From: Talinum fruticosum
Lineage: Eukaryota > Streptophyta > Magnoliopsida > Caryophyllales > Talinaceae
NCBI GenBank assembly: GCA_021018815.1
Contig: JAITYX010000124.1
Location: 806,001 to 870,000 of the forward strand
Direction of reading: 5' to 3'
Length of the DNA: 64,000 nt
A program made the position numbers and the translations under genes. Below are positions 11,001 through 23,000 of this stretch, one piece after another. Numbering within the stretch: the first letter of the stretch is position 1; each line of letters starts with the position of its first letter. The notes below the pieces were generated by a model. It did not search any database. It had not been told where the DNA came from and was given only the letters and a program-made list of their open reading frames with translations.

Positions 11001-14000
11001 GCACAGAGGGATTCAGTACATACTAATAAAGATTCAAATATCTAACTTTCCTCACATCCATCATGAATCTTTTTTCCGGGCTTTGAAGAATTTAAACAAA
11101 TGCAAAAAGAATTTCATGTGAACCGTGGAAAGGGATGTTGAATCTTTTATCCCTGATCTTTTTCGAGAAATATATTCTTCATCCTGTGCTCAAATAGCTT
11201 TTAATGCTGGAGAAGATATTGAGTCTTTGATTTCACTGCATGTGTAGGGAAGCCAAATCAGCCTTTTCATCGGTATCTTTGGCTTGTTCACATTTCAAAA
11301 TTCGAGGGAGAATGATGCAGTAAAGTATGGATAACAAGATTTAGGACACTAGAATATTTTGATATTGGAGATCTTTTGTATGTTGATATTCTTTTTATTA
11401 TTTTCGTAGGTATTTTTTAAACGTGGTTTAAGATAGTCTAAATAAGCGTATTTTTTGGGGTTATGAGGAGCCATATTTTTTGGGGTTATGAGGAGCCATA
11501 TTTTTTTGGGTTTATGAGGAGCCAAGGGAAATACTATACAATTACAATACAATTGAGGGTGGGGGTGAAGATCGAATCTGAGACGTAATGTACCCATAGC
11601 CTCAGTCTTGACTAGTAGAACAAACAAAACACGGATATTTAGTTTTTTTTGGTAATTGGTACGATATATTACTAATCACCGATGAAGATTACTAGGCTTT
11701 AGCTCAGGCATACACGAGTTCTTACAAAAATCATCTGCTCCTCATTCTACTCAAGATTGTTCTTCCACTTTCTTGCAAAATATTAAAAATATCTTTATTT
11801 TCACCGAGAAAAAACCTACGATTTCTTTCTATCCAAACATTGTAAGCAATAACTGAAAAAACAAGATAAATTGTTGCCTTGTACTTTCTGCTTCCTGTAA
11901 TTTGAAGTAGCCACTGTTGTCAGTTCCCAGCCTGCGGTAGCCAATTATCAATCTTGAACAATTCTTTTAACACCATAGCACAGACATTCCTAGTATACGT
12001 TGTTAGATCTCTTTCATCCTGGAAATTTCACCTGGATGAGAAATGAAAAAGCTTTGATTTTTTAGACTTGATAGCTTTGTGGTACCCTTACATTTGTGAG
12101 GAAAACTATCCAACTGTGGTTCAAATCATGCTAGTTCATCCAATATCTAATCATTATTCTATTTGTTGTAGATGTGATGAGTGTAACTAGAGAAAATGAT
12201 CCTATTTGGTTGAAGAACATGTGGCTTTGATGCAGCGGGATTCAAGAAGCACTTTTTAGGAAAAATTTGTGTATGCAGCACAATTGGATAGCTTTGTGGT
12301 TTCAACTTGTAAGGAAACTCAAGTTTGTTGAGAAGAAGAAAAAGAAGAGGCACAAAGAATCTTTAAGATATTTGTGTAAAATAATTAATATATTGTGGGC
12401 ATTGCCAATGCCCTGACCTGAAAGGAAGGTTACTCTAATGGGAGAGGTTTCATGAAGGCAGAATGCTAGGGCACTTTGGTTGAAAATCATAATACTAATT
12501 TTCTTATATGAGGTACCTACCAATACTTTACAGAGGACTTCTAATTAGGACATAAAGCAAGCTGATAGTACTGTGATTCTAACTTCTCTGTTATTTGAAC
12601 ACAAAACCGCTTAAACTGGAACTAAAGCAGCAAGTCGCAGTCTTGCACTCTAACTCACTATAGCCATGTTCTTTTCATTCCTTTTTCTCTCTCTCTCTCT
12701 TTCTTTCTCTTTTTCTTTTTTGGGTGAATAGATTCAGACAAGGTCAACTGAAATAAGTTCAGATAAGAATAAGTTAAGATAAGTTCCAATAGGTTTGTTC
12801 ATGTGTAATAAGTTCAGTAAATATAAGTTGAAAGAAACTTGGCCATATGTGTATAATTCATGTTCTTCATAAGTGTAATCCTAAATGTAATCCTTAAGTC
12901 ATTTTAACTTGGAGCGTTTTCGAATCAGTTTACAATGATTTATGTCCTGTTTGTTAAACTGTGAGCACCTGTTGTAAGGAGCTGTTTACAGTTGTAACGT
13001 TTTACGGAGTGCTAAGCAGTTGTAAGGATTAAGCTTAAGGTTAAAAGGAACAGGGCCTTAGGCTTTATAATGTGAGAATATACCATTAATTTTAGAGTTT
13101 TGATCTCATCAACTTCCTGTGCCATGATTTAATAATTCATGCTTGAAATCAACACAAGTACACATGAGGATGGCTAATTGACATCAGCTGGTGACATAGT
13201 TCTAAAGACATGCACCATCTGCATCTGATATGCTCTGATTTGCACATGTTGCTGCTTCAAATGAGAAAGTAATTAAAATCATTCATGTAAAACTATTAGG
13301 AAAGCTTTTGACAATTTTACTTGTAGGGAACAGCTAATGGATGTAACTGAGGGAGACTGTTGAGTTCTACCATGTATTGCTTGGGAAACAAACTATTTGA
13401 GCACTGAAAATTAATGAACCACTTATAAAATTGAAGGGTGCCCACAGTTTATGACCCTGGATAATTTTGTAAAGTAGCACATGACCTATCCGTCTTTTTG
13501 GCTTTTTTTTCCTTAAACTGGCCTCTATGGTGTTCTTACTAGTTTAACATGACAAAATTATTCATCTGTTTTATTTATTAGTTGTACCATCTTAGGGGTT
13601 ACTTCTTCTCAAACTAATTTAAAATAATGATTTGTTTTTTTGGTTTTAAAAATAATGATTTGTTTAAATAGTATTCATTTTATTTTGATGTCGAAATTGT
13701 ATTCATTGGCAGCACTGAAATAAGGTAAAGTAAATACTTGTTCTCTAGTATTTTTAAATATTATGAAATTAATCACTATTAATATTTACTATTGTCTGAA
13801 AACGAGCGTGGCATGGAAAATTGTTGTTTTTCGTATCAGGTGATAATCACATGCTACCTTTAGTAGGCTAAATGGTCCAAAACTGAAGTTTTGGTGAAAT
13901 TGTTTTGAAGTAGTTCAATGACAAAACTCCCTGTCCTTTTTCCCTTTTTTGGTTGATGGTCTAATAATCTGCCTTCCTCATAACCTTGAGCAAGGCTAAG

Positions 14001-17000
14001 GTTATGTTTATCAGTGGCCCCCAAATCGATGTATTGATGGTAGTGCTTGTTATCTTGATCCTAAAAAAAAAAAAAGAAAAGAAGATTGAATAGAAGTGAA
14101 CTGCTAGAGTATATCTCTTTTCTCAATTAAAGAACATGAATAAATTTGTCATCCTATGCTTTCAAAATTTTGGATAAGAAATATGGGTTGCTTATTGCTT
14201 GCATCTTTGTACGGCTTCTCCAATTGTCCCAGTATTTATCTTTTCTTGTTGACTGTCTTAGGGCCATAAAGAATGGGTTACAGAGGTAAATGTCCTTGGG
14301 GTAGTTGAGCATCCTCACCTCGTTAAACTTTTAGGTTATTGTGCTGATGATGATGAAAGAGGAATCCAACGGCTTCTGGTTTATGAATACATGCCCAACG
14401 GAAGTGTGGATGACCATTTATCCTCTCGATCACGCACTATTCTTCCATGGCCAATGAGACTGAGAATAGCAAGGGATGCTGCTCGTGGTTTAACATACCT
14501 TCATGAAGAGATGGATTTTCAGGTACTTATATTTATTTCTCCCGATTTTCAAAATCAAACTATTGGTTGTTTCTTTTAAACTGAGTGAATTTCTTTATTG
14601 TGTATACGGTCTAGCTTTGGACGGTAGTAACTTTAGTGGCATATATGAAACTGCCACTATTCAATTTAATACAATTATTTTTCTTAACAGATTATTTATC
14701 GGGACTTCAAATCATCAAATATACTTCTAGATGAACAATGGAATGCAAAATTGTCAGATTTTGGGCTTGCAAGGTTGGGACCTCAAGAAGGACTGACTCA
14801 TGTCTCAACGGCGGTATGCAATATAAATGAATTGGTTTTTATTGGTCATTTTCCTGTTATATTCTTGAAATTTTGAATTTTTCTTTGACAAAATTGAACA
14901 CGACACTATAAAACGACAGCTATGTGCAGTTGGTAGAGAGTTGCATCTTTTCTGATGCTATTATCACAAACATTCATCTTTGTTTCAATGGTTTAGTAGG
15001 AAATACTCGAGATTTTAGAAGGATCATGGAATGTCTATCTAATAGATCCAACTAGCCCCATATAATGCTCTTAAATGTTGTTTCTTTAGCTGGACTCAGG
15101 TTTAGGTGTTTGTTTGATGTGATAAGTAGGAATATAGTTTATGCTCAATCACTTCATCTACATCATAATGCAGGCAAACCCAGAGATAACATTTCGAGCT
15201 ATCAGCTTGTCCTATCAATTAGTTCTCTTTTGATAGTTTGTTGTCCTCATTAGTCACAGAAATTTGCATCAAAGGTCATACTGACCTGCCTCTCATTTCT
15301 GAGATCACCTCTTTCTACTTTGGAAACATAATTTGTTCCTCTGAACCGGATTGGATGGACGAAATCAGTTGCAGATATAATGTTTTGCAGTTTTTTGACA
15401 TTTTCTGACATGTTTGTAGCCATGCTATCCAGAAATTCTTAGTTATGTTACACTGTAATCAGTCCATGGTGTGATGTAATTCCATACTGGAATCAAATTC
15501 CAAAAAGAAATGCAGTCTGTTTCATGTCAGTGCTTTGGCCTCCAAACAAAGTTCGTGTCTTGACGGGAAAAGGATTGACATCGAGTTTGCACTTTTGAGA
15601 TCAAAGGCTGGAGCCGGGCCGGCAGACTGCGCAACTCTTTGAGGTTACGAGGTGACGGCATAGATTCACAACGGCTTTCACCTTAGCCGGATCAGCCTCA
15701 ATTCCTCTTTCACTCATTACCAATAACTGCTAAGAGCTTGCTCAAAGACAGCCCAAGACGGGGATTTTACCTCTTTTTGTTGAATTGATTCAGGCGCTCA
15801 AACAAAGAAAGGTAGGCTCAAAAAGTAGCAAGATCATGCCTCGAAGAAAAGAAGGCAATTCACGAGGAAAAGTACCACTTATATCACATTGAAACATAGT
15901 TGTAGGCACACCATTGTATTGTTCTCAACCTATTCTAAGCCAGCAGCCAAGCAATGACTTATGCCTTGGGGACATTGATCCAGAACGTATTTCCACCAGC
16001 TCTGCCACTGACCTCCCTGCAAGAGTCGTCTGAATCCGCTTCACATAGAGCAATTACCAGATGGAATATGATTCAATGTTTAGCTGCTTTGGACATGCTC
16101 CTCTTTGAATTCATCTTTTGTCTTCACTATCTACTTGACCAACTGCATTCCATAGGAACCAAAGCTCCACTGAGAGTGTATAGTATAGACATAGTTCATC
16201 CCTCCAACTTATTAATTGTCAGCCTTATTACAACACTCCTGACATACTTAGCCGTTGCTCAGTGACTAACTAATATGCAGGTTTACAAAGTCTCAATGGA
16301 ACTCTATCATTATGAATTATGATAATTACCACCCAATTAAAAAAGATCTGCTATATCTATACCTGAGCTGTAAGAGTCTTAACGCAAGAAGACAGCCCCA
16401 GCATCTGCATCCTGATGAGATCAGAACTCATAAAACTGTACATGTCTGGCATTGATCAACCTAGCCCATCCTTGAATTATGCTTGTGATTATATAACATC
16501 CATATACAAGCTACTCTAGAGTCTAGACTGATAGGAATCTGAAGATACTTGATGGGCAGAGTTTCAACTTTAAATACCAGAATTTCCTGAATTCATTTTG
16601 TGTGTCCTTATCAACCTCAGAAAGCCACCATATCCCGAGTTTCATTTTGTGTAATGTTTATGAAGCCCTCAAAAGATATCTTTGAGGCTTACTTTGGCTT
16701 GTAATCTAGAGGAATTGCTGAAAGGAAGTGGAAATAGGGGAAAGGGGTTTAGGGAATGCGTCAATCACAGTCTATAGGGACTGCTTATCTCCTCTGCATG
16801 AAAGAGTCATGTCATCTGATGATCATTGTGTTGATTGCTTTCGCATGCTTGAGAGGATTGCTTCGAAGGGCTCTGCTCTTGACATAGTTATATGGAATAT
16901 CAAGGCAACTGGGCATTTCACTGTCAGATCTTATTTTTCTAAGCTCTTTTCCTCTGTATATTTCTCAACTCTTTCTGGTTTAGATAGTGATTTCCTATTG

Positions 17001-20000
17001 AAGGTTATCGTGAAGACTTCTCCTATGAAAGTGCTCTTTTTCTGTGGGTAGCAGCTCAAGACAAGACTTTGACTTGTGATAATCTGCAAAAGTGGGAAAA
17101 CATTTTGGTTAGGCTATTTTTACTGGAAGCAATTCTCACGGGGTGCTTGAATTGGCAAGTGGGCATAAAAGTTGCTCCAAATTCATTCACATCATTATTA
17201 GGAGCAACCCATACAAGATACTCAATATTTTATGAATAAAAAATATAAAAGAAAAAAAGAATCTATTAGTTTTTTTTTTCTTTTTTTCCTGTCCTCGATA
17301 TCTCACCTCTCTCCATTTTCTCTCTTCTCTGCAATGTCAGAGAACCTTGCAGCACTCAGCTCCCCTGCACCACCCCACTCCCCCAGCTCCTCCTTTTTTA
17401 ATAACTCTCCCCCCCACCTAGGCATACATCCCCTCCCAGCTCCTCCTAATAACGATATCCTTTGTAGGTGCTTCATCTGCAAAAGGGATGTTGAACCTAC
17501 TGCCATTTGCTAAAATTTGCTAGGTCTCTTCGAGAATTGGCAGCAAGTTACTTGGGCCGCACTTTTGTTTTAGCCAGTGGTGTCGAGCAGCAGTTATTGG
17601 TTTATTGTTTGATATTTGTAATTTTGTTGATAGTCTCTTTTTGAGAATGATTAGTTTTTTCTAGGATATATTATCAGCATCCATTTTCTTTTTAATTCGC
17701 TATTATGTATAAATATATTGCTTTTCCCTTCTCTCTCACTCACACACACAGAGAGGAGTCATGTCATCTGATTTGATCAATTTGCAGATCACTAGATTTT
17801 GTTAGGAATTGAAAGTGATATGCAAGCATTAAACGTCGAGGTGTATATTCTGTTCCTAGAGCAACAAAGAGAGTTAAAATGGCCACAAAGGAAGCCATGG
17901 ATGCTGCCATCTGTGGAGTTGGAGAGTGTTTGCATTGTCATACACTGCAGCAACCAATGAATCAGACCTTAGGAAAATGAATAGCAATAAAGCATATCAA
18001 GAACGAATTCCAAGCTGATTCTGTCATAAGCTCAGTCCACATTGAGTAGGCATCCAGGTGCCATACCCTTGGTCTTGTAATGGCTGACATTATCCGACAA
18101 ATCTTAAAATTTTGTTGAATATTACCGTCTCCTAGAAAATCTGCTAGACAATCAAGTATCAGATCCTCTATAAACTTAGGCCTACTAAGAAGCATTTTGA
18201 AATGTATTTCTACACTACATTACATTACATCAAACTATTGACCTAAATCTAGTCAGTGTAGTAGCTTCTGAACTTTGTATAACAAAAGTATTGTTGAAGA
18301 ATTGAACTATTAATGCATGTTTTTCTTCCATTCCATTCCAACTCCTGAAGAAGTCAAGAAATTCTCCTCTATATACCACAATCCCATGCGTCTCTTTGGA
18401 AAACTGACTTGAATATCTGTTGAATCAATATAAAAGGACAGGTCAAAATAGGTCTTCTCACATCCTCAGGTGATCAGGATCTACTAAGTTTTTTTTTTTT
18501 TTGGGGGGCGGGGGGGAGTGAAAATGCTGAGTTTAGGTTGTTGATCTGTACTTATTGTCTGCTCTTTTAGTTTCATCCCTGATTTTGGCACTGATACTCT
18601 GTGTTTCCAGCAGGTGATTATAAATTTATAATATAGAATACAAGTTCTTTCGATATTGATGGAACCTTGGAGCCTAAGCGGGAGAGGGTGGACAGGAACA
18701 AGGCTAAACCGGGAGAGACTAGGACAGAAAGGGGTGGGGGGATATGCAAAAATCAAGCCAAGCCAAGAGGTCTTACTTGGGCAGATTTTTTGGGCTCCTC
18801 AAACACTCTTCTAAGGCTAAGATGAACTCTACCTCAAGGAGGGGTTTGAATTATCCTTGATCACCAGTCCAAGGAGCCAAAATTGGAGATAAGCAAGAAT
18901 GGATAGACTAAACTCCCAAGGATAAGACACACCACCAAGGGGGTTTAGGGCTCCTAAGCTTGCAAGAGATAAGACACACCACTCTAGCACTCTTAGGACT
19001 TGCTTGAGCACCACTTAATTAGCCAAACTAAGATAAGAAAACAAGAATTTAAGGGGTAAGGAGCCTCGGCTCAACTTAACATGCACTAAGCATTCATTCA
19101 CACAAAACTGATTTTTACAACCTAAGGCACTTGTTTATATAGTGCCAAAGTAGCTAGGGTTTACAAACATAATCCAATGGCTATAAGCCTTACAAGATCA
19201 TCCTAGGGATGAGGATTAATGCAGCTTACAACCAAAAAGGGAACAAAAAAGCAAAAGGCAAAGACAATAAAGCGTTGCAGCAAAAAGGATTACAAAAGGG
19301 TGGAAGGTACAAGAGGCTGTCACTTTCACAGATTTGCCCTTAACTTCAAACGTGCATAACTTTTGCTACACAGCTCCAATTGAGTCAAATAAGGTATCTT
19401 TGGAAATCTTATTGAGTTAGCTTTCCAGGCATATGCTGATCATTCCTGTTGGATTTGTAGTTTGAAAGATATGAAGCTAATAAACCGTACTCTTCAAAAC
19501 TGGCTCCTATTTTGCTCTATTTTGAAGACACTTGCGTATCTTGCACAATTGAGCTTCAAATGATGTATTACTTGTCTTGTTGGGAAGCTAAGACCTTAAG
19601 CTACATGGGGGATGAAAAGTTGGGCTCTTCTTGTCTCCTGGAATGACTTGTCAGCCTCAAAATGTAGGGGACCGCACTGGTTGGACTGACAATGTGATCT
19701 GGAGTTTGGAGCAATGCAATTTGGACCATAATGGTGACATCCCAAGGCTCCTTCTTGCTCAAAAACTTGGTTTATGCTGTGAAGATTGGTTTCCCATCTT
19801 GATCCTCTCCACAGTAACATACAAGCAGCTAATTCACATAAGCAGCAAGTTACTTCAAAAAGTCACCACAAATAATCCACAGAAGTATTGGCTCTCAGAC
19901 TTGGCAGAAAATTATGATAAATCATAAGGAAAATTTCAAGCCAAGAATCAAGTCATTTGGAGTTCTATAACTCTCTGTGGACTTTTGAAGGGCTAATCAA

Positions 20001-23000
20001 AATTGCTTGCCACTTGTGTGGATGAACAAATAACATCTTGACCTTTCTTTTAAGTGGTCTTACATGCCCATCCAAGGCCTGATGAAGAAGTTATGCATGC
20101 TGAAAGTTGGATGTGTGTTCTGGATGTGGTAGCTGCTGTGCTACTGCTGTTGACTCTAAGCATTCTGACCTGGTCAGCATCTCCTTGGACCATTTTAGAA
20201 TTGTTGGAAGACATGGGGTTGGAAAAAATGATGGGAGGTGGGAATATCTCCATCAGATATCCTCATGGTTGCTGATTTATTCGCTGAAGTGTCAGTAATA
20301 CAGTATATCCTATCCAAATTTCTTTTATTTTGTAGATAGTCATAGAAAAAGGGAAGTTTTGGTCTAGTTTTTGAAGCCACCCTTACCTTTTTTGACTGAG
20401 ATCAACAGCAGAATCTTCTTTGTATTCCTTCACAATCTGAACTTCAGCCTACAACAATACAGAATTATCAGAGTCCTTATTCCTTCACAATCTGAACTTC
20501 AGCCTACAACAATACAGAATTATCAGAGTCCTTAAATTTGTAGCAGTTATAATTTTGACTTTAGTGGCTCTGGCCTGGACCTTTACTTCTGCAAAGCATA
20601 TGCTCTTCAGTGCGCTTTAACGACTCAACTTACTGCAAATCTGAAACATTGATGTGCCACCAGTAGGATGCTGCAAAGCACTGTCCTGAGAATTCATTAC
20701 GTGGATTCCTGAAATCTGAAAGGCTTCTGAATGTGAATCTCAAGAAAAGGAAATGAGAAAATAATTGTTTATGGATAAATTTGTTAGTTTTAGGTCTAAC
20801 AACGTTAACACTTCCTAGTGGAGATTTTACTTACATAGGTTCTGGGGTTCTAGATGTAGGGAGCATTATCCCTGCAAGAGGAGAGTCTTAATTAGATTCA
20901 GGTTCTGACTGTAAGTTTGTATTCTTTTTCCTATTTTCGTATTCTATTTTGATAAAGATCTTCTAAGGGAGTAGATTTTGAGGTATTAGCTTTGTAATTG
21001 TTTAAAAGTATTATATTACTTATATCAAGATACTAGATAATTTTCACGATGCTATTAGCTCTAAGTACCCTTTCTGCACTGTTATTCTGGATACTCAACT
21101 AATTTAGCTTTTCCAAACTGGTTCTCCATTAGTTTGATATTAGAGCAGATTCTTTGTTAACTAATGCCCATATTTTGGGATTGATTGTGATTGCTAGAAA
21201 TCCTCATATTATGGTGCCATCACATCACATGCAACCGGTGGCCCTGGTTCACAACCATTACTTCCCTGCTTCTCAACTAGTAGTTGCAGATGTACAATCG
21301 TCAATGATGGCGACAAAAGAAGATAATAGCTGGAATCCTCCGAGCCCTTACTGCTTGTTTTTCTTGTTTTGGTACTTCTATAAAAATCTATCTCGTAAAT
21401 CAAGCGATGATGATCTTCTGACTGACATAAAGCTTACTAGTACTCTTCTAAAGAAATTGATCAGTTGCTGTATAAAAAGCAGTAAGGGCTCCACATTATA
21501 TGCGGGAACAAGACAGCAATGATTCAGTGAACTTGTCCAAAAAAAGTGATGAAGAGTGAGGCACTTGTTGAAGAGATAATTATTGTTTTGAATCTACAAG
21601 AAGAGACATAAGGGACCACTAGAGCTCAAGACCAAAGTAGATATAACAGTTAAGGAGGATGCTTTGGAACAAGTTTTGTTAAATGATAAAGTTCTTAAGA
21701 CTAACTGAAAGCTATTGTGAATTTTGTAGCCAAGGATGCACTTTTTGATGCTGTCAACAACATATACTCTGTTTTATCCTGTCTTCCGTTCAGGCATGAT
21801 TGAACACAAACTTTGCAAAGCCGTGATGTTTGCATCCTTACGTCTGACCAGACCTCATAATTTCTTTGAAAACATTTCATTTCATACACCTTATATTATT
21901 CTCTTACTCAAAACTTGTAGTCCAGTCTATTCTAAGAGGAAGATTACATTAATTTCTAGAAAAAGAGAAACATCTAGATTATTGTTTTTGGACAAATTAT
22001 CTCAAGGAATACAAAAATTATGACTTAGATATGATAAGCGATTGGTTTTAGATTGTCATTGTAATTTTATATTCCTTGACTTGATTCCTCATTTTATCTG
22101 GGGCTTAATCTTGGTGTAGTAGATATCGAGATAATAGCTTTGTATTGTTTAGTAGTATATAAGTTATATTAAGGGCCTTGTTCCGCTTAGTTTTAGTTTA
22201 CAGCCTTATAACTTCTTATATAACTTTTTATAACTGACTTTATAACTATCTTACATCTAAATCAAACAGGGCGTATGTACTTTTCTTAAAGGTCTTCCTA
22301 ATTTATGCCCTTGGCACATCTAATAAGTGATTAGATCCTTACCAAGTTTCACATATTTAGCAATTACGTATTCTGGTTTCTGTCTCTGCCTTCCAAACAA
22401 TTAGAAAAGGTAATTATGGGCAAATTATCTAACCAGGATTATAGTGAACAGAAGCAAAACCCCTTTGTAAACTGGCATGTGCTTTCTTTCTATGAAGCAG
22501 TGGTTAGTCAATGATTTTTGCTCTAGGGTCTTGTGAAACTAGCCACTTTGCAATATAGGAGTATTGAGGGATAAGGTTGCTATGCTAACCCCCAAGCAGC
22601 CTGCTCAGATGAGACTCTTGGGATGGGGATTTGACGCATCAGTCCGTTAATTGGAAAGGTACAATTTTGAGAAAAAATATTGATAATTTATTCATCAAAT
22701 TGGATCCAAATATGCCACAAATTGCGCATTTAGCATGCTTCCATTATAAGCACCCTCCTGCACCATCTCAAATCCTTTCTCATTTTCAAGGAAATATTGC
22801 CAAGAAGCTCTTTCCCAATCTTGACTTAAAGTAAATCAAGGGTATACCTTTTCTGGCAATGAGGCCATCAGTTCAAAGAGAAGAGCCACTCTCATGGACT
22901 AGCTCAAGTAATGGGTGCTCCAGTATATAAATGAAGATTGTGCAATTGATCCAAATTTGAGCTAGATTCACTTCTTTTTTTCAATTTTTTTTTTTTTTTT

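Larger units (their letters stand above)
8441..14261 (+). other. kinase intron 1 with GC-AG ends
   Basis: The donor is CAG|GCAAGT and the acceptor is cttag|GGC. The reading frame LQ|GHKEW fixes both ends exactly and no GT donor gives a conserved protein. GC donors are a minor class that typically need strong flanking consensus, as here. The intron has grown through insertion of the LTR element, LINE tail and MITE listed below. Confidence 0.8.

Noticed and set aside
19596..19927. Overlapping open frames on both strands in kinase intron 3
   Set aside because: Mirror-image open frames without known motifs; more likely part of a non-coding repeat.
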